64,000 bases of DNA from Crassaminicella thermophila (GTDB taxonomy: Bacteria > Bacillota > Clostridia > Peptostreptococcales > Thermotaleaceae), in NCBI RefSeq assembly GCF_008152325.1, contig NZ_CP042243.1, positions 2,237,026 through 2,301,025 on the forward strand, read 5' to 3'. The notes below the pieces were generated by a model. It did not search any database. It saw nothing but the letters and a program-made list of their open reading frames with translations, and had not been told where the DNA came from. The translations under genes and the position numbers were made by a program. Below, one piece after another: positions 42,938 through 51,409 of the stretch (within the stretch, counting starts at the first letter, position 1; each line of letters opens with the position of its first letter).

Positions 42938-43044
42938 TATGAAGTCGGTAAAAGTCTTCCTTGCTCCCTAAGAGAAACAGCATTAGGTGGACTTGCTGTT
43001 ACCCCAACAGGACTTTTATTGAAAAAACAAGTTTTTGGAGAATA
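42938..43044 (+). repeat. 107-bp direct repeat, copy 2 (sdaAA 3' fragment)
   Basis: Exact duplicate of 39399-39505, encoding the last residues of SdaAA but without the rest of the gene. Followed by TAG and by the stem-loop at 43054-43108, which is probably the original terminator of sdaAA. Confidence 0.97.
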
Positions 43045-43053
43045 GATTTTAAG

Positions 43054-43108
43054 AATACAATTAGAAGAGGAATCCTTTATAAAAAAGAATTCCTCTTCTA
43101 ATTGTATT
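43054..43108. terminator. Terminator-like stem between the repeat and gltS
   Basis: A perfect 20-bp stem with arm AATACAATTAGAAGAGGAAT and a 15-base A/T-rich loop. Probably served the ancestral sdaAB-sdaAA operon and the convergent gltS. Confidence 0.7.
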
Positions 43109-43116
43109 CACAAAAG

Positions 43117-44511
43117 CTAACTTACCTGTTGTTGATTTTCAAAATTACTTTTCGCACAATTATATACTTTTAATTCCGCCGAAGGATTCCACCAATGTAA
43201 CTTTTTAGAAATGAAAAGCATCACTATAACTGCACCAATGCATACCCATGTAACAATATGAGGCCACATCCCTCCGTTAACCAATAACAATGGTGGAATA
43301 ACTTGTAATGCAATGATAATAGGGCGATTGAAAATGTCAGCAATTCCTGAATCTTCCATTCCTCGTGATTTAAGATCTGGATCAACAACTCTTTGCAACA
43401 ATATCCCTGTAGCTACTACACCACTTGCATGTCCAAATGCCATCATATTACGTTCAAACCAGTCTTCTTGTGAAGAGCGAGCGCCTACCCATAAGAACCA
43501 TAACCAATTGATCAAAAATCCAAAAGAAAATAGTAAAATTAATGGTAATAAATATGTAGCAACAAGTGAAAGCTTTACTGATGAAACTCCAGCAATAATC
43601 AAGTAATCTGTAGCAATTCCACTGATTCTTGATATTGTATAGCGATCTACATACTTTAATGAATCAGTTTTAGATAACACAAATTGAATAATAAAACCAA
43701 AAAGTAAACTTAAACAGAATGCAGGAATTTTAAGTCGTGGTATTATTGAAGTGATGTATTTTGAAAGATAGTATCCCCCTAATGATGCTAAAAGCACTAA
43801 GGCCAAATGAAATGCCATAGGATCAACACATATGCTAGATACTGTTATTTTTCCTCCATGACGTTGATCTTCTAAAGAAATCAAGCCTGTTCTTAATTCT
43901 TTAGGTAAGTCTTTTGGAGAGCCCACATAATGAGTATATCCTTTACGTGTACCCCAATTTATTATGATAATCCCCATAATAATCCCGCCTATAATTCCTA
44001 CTGTTGCAGAAGTCATACCTAATCCTAAAGCATCATTCCATCCCAAATCCTTATAAATAGACCCTACTGCAGCAGCAGTTCCATGTCCTCCATAAAATCC
44101 AGTAGCAAGCATTAAGCCAAAGCCTGAATTAAGATTCCAAAAACGATTCAATACATACAATGAAAATGCCATTCCTAATCCATATTGCGCAATAGCAATA
44201 CCTGTAACATTTAAAAACATTCCACCTAAAGCTGGTCCTGAAAGTTGCTTTTTTGAAGGTTTGTCTCCTATGGGCATAGCAGCAAAAACTACTACAATCA
44301 AAATACCTGCATAAGTCCCTAATCTATTAGAAAGTGGTAAGATGTTATAACCATTTGGTCCTAAAGCTAAACCTATAAATCCAGCTATTAAAGAAGCTGG
44401 TATTAAAAATTTTTGAAATAATTTCAGTTTTGCACGTAATATTAACCCCAATACTAATAAAGCAGACATGATACAGAAATCTGAAAACAAAGTCCATGGA
44501 TTAAAATTCAT
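43117..44511 (-). CDS. gltS: Sodium/glutamate symporter family protein
   Basis: A 464-residue membrane protein of the GltS (ESS) family, about twelve helices in two repeats. Seen: LVLGLILRAKLKLFQKFLIPASLIAG, ATGFYGGHGTAAAVGSIYKDLG and FERNMMAFGHASGVVATGILLQR, the paired reentrant loops of this family. It takes up glutamate or a related dicarboxylate with Na+; substrate may differ. Its promoter carries the palindromic operator shared with the LarA-like and oxidoreductase promoters. AAAGGAGGG lies 60 bp upstream, and the start has GGGGGAT nearby. Confidence 0.87.
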   Translation of the reverse strand: MNFNPWTLFSDFCIMSALLVLGLILRAKLKLFQKFLIPASLIAGFIGLALGPNGYNILPLSNRLGTYAGILIVVVFAAMPIGDKPSKKQLSGPALGGMFLNVTGIAIAQYGLGMAFSLYVLNRFWNLNSGFGLMLATGFYGGHGTAAAVGSIYKDLGWNDALGLGMTSATVGIIGGIIMGIIIINWGTRKGYTHYVGSPKDLPKELRTGLISLEDQRHGGKITVSSICVDPMAFHLALVLLASLGGYYLSKYITSIIPRLKIPAFCLSLLFGFIIQFVLSKTDSLKYVDRYTISRISGIATDYLIIAGVSSVKLSLVATYLLPLILLFSFGFLINWLWFLWVGARSSQEDWFERNMMAFGHASGVVATGILLQRVVDPDLKSRGMEDSGIADIFNRPIIIALQVIPPLLLVNGGMWPHIVTWVCIGAVIVMLFISKKLHWWNPSAELKVYNCAKSNFENQQQVS

Positions 44512-44651
44512 TTGCTATCCCCCTCTATTTATTATGAATTTGTATTAAATAAATGCTTCCCTCCTTTCTTAATGATGAAATAATTTTAATTTAAAAAATA
44601 TATAGTTTATATTACATGTTTTTGAATATATATATTAAGTTATATGTATTA

Positions 44652-44667
44652 ATTTAGTTAACTAAAT
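44652..44667. promoter_or_regulatory. Palindromic operator, gltS promoter
   Basis: ATTTAGTTAACTAAAT, a perfect 16-bp palindrome (18 bp with one flanking pair). It begins exactly 12 bp after the -10 box of the gltS promoter. The same core at the same distance is found at 50412-50427 and, degenerately, at 46121-46136. Probably bound by the FadR/GntR regulators encoded nearby. Confidence 0.75.
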
Positions 44668-44679
44668 TTACTTAGTGAT

Positions 44680-44708
44680 ATTTTATCTTCTTCACAATCA
44701 TTTGTCAA
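44680..44708 (-). promoter_or_regulatory. gltS promoter
   Basis: Minus strand TTGACA (44708-44703), 17-bp spacer, TAAAAT (44685-44680). The start point would fall within or just before the operator, so a bound protein should repress. Confidence 0.78.
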
Positions 44709-44767
44709 TATGTTTTTTATTGTTTGAATTTATTTATTTTTTGTAATTTTTAATAAAAATCAAAATA

Positions 44768-44803
44768 AAAACTCTGGTATGTAATCTTTACCAGAGTTTT
44801 TAT
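44768..44803. terminator. Terminator after the LarA-like gene
   Basis: AAAACTCTGGTA and TACCAGAGTTTT arms around a nine-base loop, with T-tracts on both strands. It separates the LarA-like gene from gltS, so each is transcribed from its own promoter. Confidence 0.85.
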
Positions 44804-46068
44804 AGTAGATTCCCATTCTTATCAAAGTGAAAAGTCTCTAATTCTCCTATAACATGTATATTCTCATTGTAACTTGCTTCTTTTAAGAGACTTTCTGATA
44901 TATATATTTCATCTAAATATTTTGTGTTTTTTATTCTGATCAGCCTTACCTTTGTTTGATCTTTTATATTACAAGTTTTTATAGCTGCAGCGATTGCCAA
45001 TTTATCATTATTAAGTATCATCGGAATTTTTATACTTTCTTGTACTGTTGAAGTAATCGAATTAGGATAAGTTTGCTCTAAACTCATTTTGTTAAAAACT
45101 CTTCTTGTAGTAAAATCTACAATGCCTATCCCATTTGCATTGCCATGGGTTTTTTCTGTAAGATCTAACACAACCATTTTTGTAATTTGGGGACCTCCTG
45201 TAGCATAAGGCGTGTGATATCTTCCGATTATATTTGTATCCATTCCTGTTCCACTTATGTCTTTACCAATTTCATCAATAACTAAAACATCAAACTTATC
45301 AAAATGAATTTTAGACATGTATTTTTTTGATTCTTCAAGCAAGATAGCTTCCTTTGTCTCAAATTCATCTTTTTGTAGAACAGCTATTTTGGCAGTTTCA
45401 TCATACGCATTTTCTACAATCCCTACCCCAAATATAATATTTTTTTTCTCTATCACTTCTCTAGCAATGTATAAAATATTTTCTGCCATTCTTCCAAATC
45501 CTAAGCTATGGCAAATTTCAGCTCCTTTTTGCTTCCCTAAGCCTATGGTAATCATCTTCATCAACCCACTTTCTACTTTCCCTCTAAATGATGTATGTGG
45601 CTTTATACGATTAACAACTATAAGCGCATCTGCATCATTTGCAAATTTATCTATATACACAGGTAATCCAGTATTCGTTTCTCCAATTTTAACAACTTCC
45701 ATAGTTGCCTTTATAGGAGCTCCTATATACGATTTGGTTATCCCCATTTTTTCAAGGATTGCTCTTTGACCTTCAGCTTTCGCTCCCCCATGACTTCCCA
45801 TTGCTGGAACAATAAAAGGATCTCCCCCTGCTTCTTTTATGCAATAAACAATTTCTTTTAAAATCAAAGGTAAGTTTGCAATCCCTCTACTTCCTGCAGT
45901 AATCGCTACATTTTGTCCTTTTTGTATCTTTGATAAAACATTTTTATTTTTTATTTGATATCTTATTTCATGTTTAATATTTTCTAACTTTGGACGTAAA
46001 AACTTTTGTTTTACCTTGACTATTTTCGGTAAGGGAACATCTTTTAACAGTTCATCAATCACACTCAT
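44800..46068 (-). CDS. LarA-like (DUF2088) protein, lactate-racemase family
   Basis: A 422-residue protein whose N-terminal half resembles the LarA/DUF2088 domain: VAITAGSRGIANLPLILKEIV, IVPAMGSHGGAKAEGQ and RIKPHTSFRGKVESGLMKM. LarA is the nickel-pincer lactate racemase, but many DUF2088 proteins act on other 2-hydroxy acids and the cofactor residues cannot be confirmed here. I start at 46068, where GGGGGT gives a ribosome site; an ATG at 46107 has none. Its promoter has a degenerate copy of the operator, suggesting coregulation with gltS and the FAD oxidoreductases. Confidence 0.72.
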   Translation of the reverse strand: MSVIDELLKDVPLPKIVKVKQKFLRPKLENIKHEIRYQIKNKNVLSKIQKGQNVAITAGSRGIANLPLILKEIVYCIKEAGGDPFIVPAMGSHGGAKAEGQRAILEKMGITKSYIGAPIKATMEVVKIGETNTGLPVYIDKFANDADALIVVNRIKPHTSFRGKVESGLMKMITIGLGKQKGAEICHSLGFGRMAENILYIAREVIEKKNIIFGVGIVENAYDETAKIAVLQKDEFETKEAILLEESKKYMSKIHFDKFDVLVIDEIGKDISGTGMDTNIIGRYHTPYATGGPQITKMVVLDLTEKTHGNANGIGIVDFTTRRVFNKMSLEQTYPNSITSTVQESIKIPMILNNDKLAIAAAIKTCNIKDQTKVRLIRIKNTKYLDEIYISESLLKEASYNENIHVIGELETFHFDKNGNLL

Positions 46069-46120
46069 ATTTATATATACCCCCAATTTTGAAAATTTCA
46101 GTGACATATTACTTGAATAT

Positions 46121-46136
46121 TTTTAGTTAATTCATT
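46121..46136. promoter_or_regulatory. Degenerate operator, LarA-like promoter
   Basis: Minus strand AATGAATTAACTAAAA, 12 of 16 positions equal to the gltS operator, with the half TTAACTAAA intact. It again begins 12 bp after the -10 box. The identical spacing is the main support. Confidence 0.6.
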
Positions 46137-46148
46137 ATACTTAATACT

Positions 46149-46177
46149 ATTCTAACTTTTCTAAAATACTTTGTAAA
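46149..46177 (-). promoter_or_regulatory. Promoter of the LarA-like gene
   Basis: Minus strand TTTACA (46177-46172), 17-bp spacer, TAGAAT (46154-46149). Divergent from the regulator gene at 46263, which has its own TTGAAC-N17-TATAAA upstream. Confidence 0.6.
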
Positions 46178-46262
46178 TATTTTACTTTCTCTATACGCAT
46201 TTCACTTGAACAAATGATTAAAATTTGATATAAATATACTAAATACTAATGAGGTGACAATT

Positions 46263-47003
46263 ATGCAAAAACTAGATATAAAACCTGTTAAAAATAAAAA
46301 AGCTTATTTTCAAATCATTGAAACCTTAATTAATTTGATTATTAATGGACAACTTGAGTATGGAGAAAAACTCTATAATGAAGCTGAACTAATGGAAATA
46401 TTGAATGTTAGTCGCCCTACACTTAGAGAAGCCCTTAGAGTTATGGAATTTTTGGATATTGTCACGGTAGCACCTAGAAAAGGTATTGTCATTAACGACC
46501 CAAAAGATAACAAAGAATATTTTCCTTTAATTTATATTTTAACCTTTGAGAAAACAAGTAAAAGAAGTCTTTTTGAGCTTAGAAGATCCATAGAATTAGA
46601 AATGGTTGGATTTGCAGCTTTAAGAGGAACAAAAGAAGATTTTATTACGCTAAAAAACACACTTGATGAAATGAATCGTTTACCCAAAGATGACATTAAA
46701 AGTTTCACTAAATTAGATCATACATTCCATATGAATATTTTAAGTTGCGCTAAGAATGAATTATGTTATAAATTACTACATACACTCGAAACCTTAATTT
46801 ATGGTCAACTAGAAGAAATCGATCAAACATTAACCTATGAAGAAAAAGAAAATGCCCTTAAAAAGCATAATTTAATTTATCAAGCAATCATAAACAGAGA
46901 TGCAAAACTTGCAAGAGAAATCATGAAAGAACATCTTGATCATGCTTATGGGGTAATTGAAAAACTTCCAGATGCTTTTTCTAACCATATAAAAAGCCTA
47001 TAA
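46263..47003 (+). CDS. FadR-type GntR transcriptional regulator 1
   Basis: A 246-residue regulator. The N-terminal winged helix (about 12-75) shows LIINGQLEYGEKLYNEAELMEI and NVSRPTLREALRVME, and an FCD ligand domain (about 95-235) includes FELRRSIELEM, LDHTFHMNIL and the His near MKEHLDHAYG. FCD metal-binding His/Asp positions are plausible ligands for a carboxylate effector. Start at 46263; an in-frame GTG nine bases before is part of the GAGGTGA ribosome site. Divergent from the LarA-like gene. Highly similar to the regulator at 50684. Confidence 0.92.
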   Translation: MQKLDIKPVKNKKAYFQIIETLINLIINGQLEYGEKLYNEAELMEILNVSRPTLREALRVMEFLDIVTVAPRKGIVINDPKDNKEYFPLIYILTFEKTSKRSLFELRRSIELEMVGFAALRGTKEDFITLKNTLDEMNRLPKDDIKSFTKLDHTFHMNILSCAKNELCYKLLHTLETLIYGQLEEIDQTLTYEEKENALKKHNLIYQAIINRDAKLAREIMKEHLDHAYGVIEKLPDAFSNHIKSL

Positions 47004-47033
47004 ATAGTTTTCTTTAGCTATTTACAGGCTTTC
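46992..47033 (+). terminator. Terminator of regulator 1
   Basis: AAAAGCCTATAAATAG and CTATTTACAGGCTTT arms with a nine-base loop, starting inside the 3' end of the gene. A second hairpin of CAACG-AAATCTC/GAGATTT-CCGTTG lies at about 47090-47126. Confidence 0.7.
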
Positions 47034-47191
47034 ATAATATTAAAAATTCGCATGTTGCTCTCACAACTACTCATATCGCCAACGAAATCTCTTAATTTCA
47101 TTCGAGATTTCCGTTGCTTAAAAACTAAAAAAATTATCATTCCTCAATAATCCACAATTTTAAGATATTTATAATTTCCTAAAGAATAAAA

Positions 47192-47593
47192 TTAGGAAGC
47201 TACTACCTCTTTATTTACGCGCTCGATACATTTTTGTATGCCTACAGACTTAGTAATAATAATATCAGAACCAAGATTTAAAACATTCTCAATAATAACT
47301 TGATTTATTTGTACAGGTGCTTGCACTTTAACTTTCTTAATTTCTTCCATTACTTCAAATATTTTATCCTTTGGTATCGGTTTTGTTGTTCTTACACTTG
47401 CAAGAGGAATTTCACCATCTATTACTTTTACAGATGTAGCAATAGTTCTTTTAGGGTCTTTTATTTCTTGTACTACATATTCGTCTCCTCTTTTACATAA
47501 TGCACCTTCAATAGATTTTATCTCTTTACCTTCTATTTCTGCTACCAACTCACAGCTATTCGGACAAACAATACATGTAAATTCTCTTTTCAT
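47192..47593 (-). CDS. DUF1667 CxxC protein of an FAD oxidoreductase operon
   Basis: A 133-residue DUF1667 protein, with cysteines in FTCIVCPNSCELV and GALCKRGDEY that could bind a cluster or metal. In many anaerobes DUF1667 proteins follow a GlpA-like and a pyridine-nucleotide-type FAD oxidoreductase, exactly as here, and are thought to act as the third, electron-transfer subunit. Its start overlaps the stop of the upstream gene by 1 bp. Last gene of a three-gene minus-strand operon. Confidence 0.85.
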   Translation of the reverse strand: MKREFTCIVCPNSCELVAEIEGKEIKSIEGALCKRGDEYVVQEIKDPKRTIATSVKVIDGEIPLASVRTTKPIPKDKIFEVMEEIKKVKVQAPVQINQVIIENVLNLGSDIIITKSVGIQKCIERVNKEVVAS

Positions 47594-48831
47594 TACCCAA
47601 CCACCACCTTAATTTCTTCTTTACTTTGTATTTCTTCTTTTTTGAGTTTTATGTGTATCATTTCTGCCGGATTTAATTTTTTAAATTTCTTCATCATAAT
47701 TACTTTATTCCCTTGTTGCATGATTATTTGCCCATCTTTAGATGGCTTACTTACCCTTAGTGATATTTCTACATCCTGTTCTCCACTTATTTTTTGAGGT
47801 ACCACATTATTTATTGTATGATCTGTTGTTACTGGTATGATACTTTCATATCCTTTTTCACCTTTTATATATTTTGCTGCTGACTCTGCAAGTTTTTCTC
47901 CTTCAATGGATACAAAATCTACTAGGTCATGTACATGTAATACATTTCCTGCTGCATAGATCCCTTCAACATTTGTTTGTAGATTTTCGTCTACTATCGG
48001 ACCCTTTGTTCTTGGATGAAGCTCTACGCCAGCTTGTAGTGATAATTCATTTTCAGGTATTAAGCCTACAGATAATATTAATGTATCACAATTATATTCT
48101 TTTTCTGTTCCTTCTATTGCTTGCCCTTTTTCATCTACTTTACTTACTGTTACACTTTCTAGTCTTTCTTTCCCTTGAATATTAGTTACTGTATGACTTA
48201 AATAAAGAGGAATATTATAATCATTTAAACACTGCTCTATATTTCTAGGAAGTCCACTTGGATATGGCTGCTTTTCTATTACAGCAAGTACTTCTGCTCC
48301 TTCTAAAGTAAGTCTTCTTGCCATAATGAGTCCAATATCTCCTGAACCTAAGATAACTACTTTCTTTCCTATCATGATATTTTTTAAGTTTATATAGCTT
48401 TGCGCTACTCCTGCCGTATACACTCCTGCTGGTCTTGTTCCTGGGATACTGATTGCTCCTCTTGTTCTTTCTCTACATCCCATTGTAAGTATCACTACTT
48501 TTGCTTGATATTTTTTCAAACCTTCTTTGGTTGCTGCTGTAACAATTTTATCATTTGTTAAACCAATAACAGTTGCTTCTGTTTGTACTTCTATATTTTG
48601 TCTTTGTACTTCTTGTACGAATCTGTCAGCATACTCTGGTCCACTTAATGCTTCTTTGAATCTTACAATTCCAAATCCATCATGAATACACTGTCTTAAA
48701 ATTCCTCCCGTTTTTTTCTCTCTTTCTAATATAATAATATTATCTATGCCTTTTTCTTTTAATTTCAAAGCTGCCGCTAATCCTGCAGGTCCTCCTCCTA
48801 GTATTACTGCATCCTTTTTTATAATATTCAT
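47593..48831 (-). CDS. NAD(P)/FAD-dependent oxidoreductase
   Basis: A 412-residue two-dinucleotide-binding-domain flavoprotein. FAD motif AVILGGGPAGLAAALKL at the N-terminus, NAD motif KKVVILGSGDIGLIMARRL in the middle, and YAAGNVLHVHDLVDFV closing the FAD domain. In GlpA-GlpB-DUF1667-like operons it passes electrons from the substrate dehydrogenase to an acceptor. It overlaps both neighbours by 1 bp. Substrate is set by its partner. Confidence 0.88.
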   Translation of the reverse strand: MNIIKKDAVILGGGPAGLAAALKLKEKGIDNIIILEREKKTGGILRQCIHDGFGIVRFKEALSGPEYADRFVQEVQRQNIEVQTEATVIGLTNDKIVTAATKEGLKKYQAKVVILTMGCRERTRGAISIPGTRPAGVYTAGVAQSYINLKNIMIGKKVVILGSGDIGLIMARRLTLEGAEVLAVIEKQPYPSGLPRNIEQCLNDYNIPLYLSHTVTNIQGKERLESVTVSKVDEKGQAIEGTEKEYNCDTLILSVGLIPENELSLQAGVELHPRTKGPIVDENLQTNVEGIYAAGNVLHVHDLVDFVSIEGEKLAESAAKYIKGEKGYESIIPVTTDHTINNVVPQKISGEQDVEISLRVSKPSKDGQIIMQQGNKVIMMKKFKKLNPAEMIHIKLKKEEIQSKEEIKVVVG

Positions 48832-50288
48832 TATCTTACACCCCCTACAAACATTTTTCCTTGTTGTCTTGAGTATATTACTTCTTCTACTTTTTTTTGT
48901 TTTTCCTGTATAATTAGTTCAGCAATTCTTGTTTGACAATATCCTCCTTGACATCTTCCCATCATCGCTCTTGTTCTATTCTTTACTCCTGTTACCGTTT
49001 CTACTCCTAATGGATTATGAATTGCTTCTAATATTTCTTGTTTTGTTATTGACTCACACCTGCAAATGATTTCTCCATAGTTAGGGTTTTCTTTTATTAA
49101 TTCTGCTTTTCTTTCATCTGTTTGTTCTGTAAAATTTAATATTCCTTTTCTTATTGGATTGAAGTTTTGATTCTCTTTTAGTTCTTCTTTTTGTTTCATT
49201 TTTTCTACTACATATCTTGCAATTGGTACTGCACTTGTTAGTCCTGGTGATTCTATTCCAATTAGGTTAATCATATTTGGAATTTCTTCTCTTTGTTCTA
49301 TTACAAAATCTGCATATCCACCTGTTTCTTTTTCTACTAATTTAGGCCTTATTCCTGAGAAATTTCTGATAAAATGTTCTCTTTTAATTTGCGGTAATAT
49401 TTTCGTTCCTTCTGCAACAAGTTTATCCATTACCTCTTTTGTTGCTGCATAGTTATCCTTTTCATCTAAATATTCTGCACTTGGTCCAATAAGCACATTG
49501 CCATCAATTGTTGGTGTAAGATGTACCCCTAAACCCCCTTCTTTTTTGTTTGGTACTGGGTATGCAGGTACTTTAAGATATGCACTTGCCTTTTGATCAA
49601 GAATAAAATATTCTCCTCTACAAGGATAAATTGTATAATCTGTTATTCCTACCATTCTTGCTATTTGGTCAGAATTTAGTCCTGCACTATTTATAAGCCA
49701 TTTTGCATAATATTTTTCATTATTTTTTGTTGTAACTTCATAACATTCTTCTTTTCTTTGTATTGCTACTACTTCTCTACCAAAGAAAAATACTGCGCCA
49801 TTTTGGTAGGCATTTTCTGCTAATGCAATTGTATATATAAATGGATTTACGATTCCTGTCATCGGAGAATATAGCGCTACTTTTCCTGCTACATTAGGAT
49901 CTATTTTTTTTATTTCCTCTTCAGAAATTATTCTTAATCCAGGTACCCCATTTTTATCTCCCTGTTCTTTTAATTTCTTCAATATTTCCATATCTTCATC
50001 TGTAAACCCTGTTACAAGTTTTCCTATTCTTTTAAAAGGTATATCTAATTCTTTTGCCACTTTATCAAACCCCAAACAACCTTCTACACAGAACTTTGCC
50101 ATTAAAGATCCTGGTTTATTATTAAACCCTGCATGGATTACACCACTATTTCTACCACTGGTTTCACATACAACATCAAGCTCTTTTTCTAAAACACCTA
50201 TTTTAAATTCATATCTTGTTAATTCCCTCGCTATTGCACTTCCTACTACTCCAGATCCAATAATAATTACATCATATTGTTGTTTCAT
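48831..50288 (-). CDS. GlpA/LhgO-like FAD oxidoreductase with BFD-type [2Fe-2S] domain
   Basis: A 485-residue flavoprotein. It has an N-terminal DAO fold (VIIIGSGVVGSAIARELTRY, TSGRNSGVIHAGFNNKPGS) and a C-terminal BFD-like domain with four cysteines (ICRCESITKQEI and MGRCQGGYCQTRI). The family includes anaerobic glycerol-3-phosphate dehydrogenase (GlpA) and L-2-hydroxyglutarate oxidase (LhgO); sequence alone does not decide. Coregulation with gltS and a LarA-like gene makes a 2-hydroxy acid substrate attractive. First gene of the operon; the 38-bp palindromic operator lies about 115 bp upstream. Confidence 0.85.
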   Translation of the reverse strand: MKQQYDVIIIGSGVVGSAIARELTRYEFKIGVLEKELDVVCETSGRNSGVIHAGFNNKPGSLMAKFCVEGCLGFDKVAKELDIPFKRIGKLVTGFTDEDMEILKKLKEQGDKNGVPGLRIISEEEIKKIDPNVAGKVALYSPMTGIVNPFIYTIALAENAYQNGAVFFFGREVVAIQRKEECYEVTTKNNEKYYAKWLINSAGLNSDQIARMVGITDYTIYPCRGEYFILDQKASAYLKVPAYPVPNKKEGGLGVHLTPTIDGNVLIGPSAEYLDEKDNYAATKEVMDKLVAEGTKILPQIKREHFIRNFSGIRPKLVEKETGGYADFVIEQREEIPNMINLIGIESPGLTSAVPIARYVVEKMKQKEELKENQNFNPIRKGILNFTEQTDERKAELIKENPNYGEIICRCESITKQEILEAIHNPLGVETVTGVKNRTRAMMGRCQGGYCQTRIAELIIQEKQKKVEEVIYSRQQGKMFVGGVR

Positions 50289-50400
50289 TTTTTCACCTCT
50301 TCCTTCCTTATTAAAAAGTTTTTCTTTTCATAATATAATCATAGTTCTTTTAAACATTTTCTTTATTTAAAATGTAATGCCAATATTTAAAACTACTACC

Positions 50401-50438
50401 TAATTGAGTTGATTTAGTTAACTAAATCAACTCAATTA
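50401..50438. promoter_or_regulatory. 38-bp perfect palindromic operator, oxidoreductase operon
   Basis: Left half TAATTGAGTTGATTTAGTT is followed directly by its exact reverse complement. The central 16 bp (50412-50427) are identical to the gltS operator and begin 12 bp after the -10 box, as at gltS. The extra flanking symmetry may allow tighter or multimeric binding. Confidence 0.8.
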
Positions 50439-50439
50439 C

Positions 50440-50468
50440 ATTTTAACCATTTCATCCTATTTTGTCAA
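50440..50468 (-). promoter_or_regulatory. Promoter of the FAD oxidoreductase operon
   Basis: Minus strand TTGACA (50468-50463), 17-bp spacer, TAAAAT (50445-50440), both hexamers identical to the gltS promoter. The remaining sequence up to 50683 is AT-rich with no recognised element. Confidence 0.78.
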
Positions 50469-50683
50469 ATAATTTTTTAAATTTAAAACGTTCTTGTTTT
50501 AAATTTTTCAAATTTAAATTATTCTAAAGAATTGCCTTATGTTTTTAGTACCATAATAAAATGAACAATATACTTATATAAATGATATTTTGAGGCTATA
50601 AATATTTATTAGTAGATTAAATAATATAAAAATAAAAGGAGTTAATAGATCATACGAAGAATTTTATAAATGAGGTGACCATT

Positions 50684-51391
50684 ATGGGTAAATTAGACAT
50701 CAAACCTATCAAAAACAAAAAAGCATATTTTCAAATCATTGAAACATTAATTGATTTGATTATTAACGGGCAACTTGAATATGGAGAAAAGCTCTATAAT
50801 GAAGCTGAACTAATGGAAATTTTAAATGTTAGCCGTCCTACTTTAAGAGAAGCTTTAAGGGTTATGGAATTTTTGAATATTGTTACGGTAGCACCTAGAA
50901 AAGGGATTGTCATTAATAATCCAAAAGATAATAAAGAGTATTTTCCTCTTATTTATATTTTAACCTTTGAAAAAACAAGCAATAAAAGTCTTTTTGAGCT
51001 TAGAAAAGCTATAGAATTAGAAATGGTTAAATTTGCAGCTTTAAGAGGAACTGAAGATGATTTTATTAAGCTTAAAAATATCCTTGATGAAATGAACAAA
51101 TTACCTAAAGATGATATAAAAAATTTTACCAAATTAGATCATGCATTCCATATGGCAATTTTAAGTTGTGCCAAGAATAAATTATGTTATAAACTTATGC
51201 AAACACTTAGCACATTAATTTATGATCTATTAGAAAAAATCAATGGAATGTTATCTTATAAGGAAAAAGAAAATGCTCTTTACAAACATAATTTAATCTA
51301 TAAAGCTATTCTTTCTAGAGATGAAAAAAAAGCAAGAGAAATACTAGAAGAACATCTTAACCATGCTTATGGTATTATTGAAAACTTATAA
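50684..51391 (+). CDS. FadR-type GntR transcriptional regulator 2
   Basis: A 235-residue near-duplicate of regulator 1. The DNA-binding half is almost unchanged (KKAYFQIIETLI, NVSRPTLREALRVMEFL, TVAPRKGIVIN); the FCD half has more substitutions (for example DQTLTYEEK versus NGMLSYKEK), and the C-terminal tail is shorter. The unchanged recognition helix implies both bind the same operator, while effectors may differ. Start at 50684 after GAGGTGACCATT. It reads directly into a broken EamA gene. Confidence 0.92.
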   Translation: MGKLDIKPIKNKKAYFQIIETLIDLIINGQLEYGEKLYNEAELMEILNVSRPTLREALRVMEFLNIVTVAPRKGIVINNPKDNKEYFPLIYILTFEKTSNKSLFELRKAIELEMVKFAALRGTEDDFIKLKNILDEMNKLPKDDIKNFTKLDHAFHMAILSCAKNKLCYKLMQTLSTLIYDLLEKINGMLSYKEKENALYKHNLIYKAILSRDEKKAREILEEHLNHAYGIIENL

Positions 51392-51409
51392 ATATAAACA
51401 GTTAAAAAA

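Noticed and set aside
39399-43044. CRISPR-like or tandem repeat interpretation of the 107-bp repeat
   Set aside because: Only two copies, 3.5 kb apart, one inside a gene; there is no spacer-repeat array anywhere in the window.
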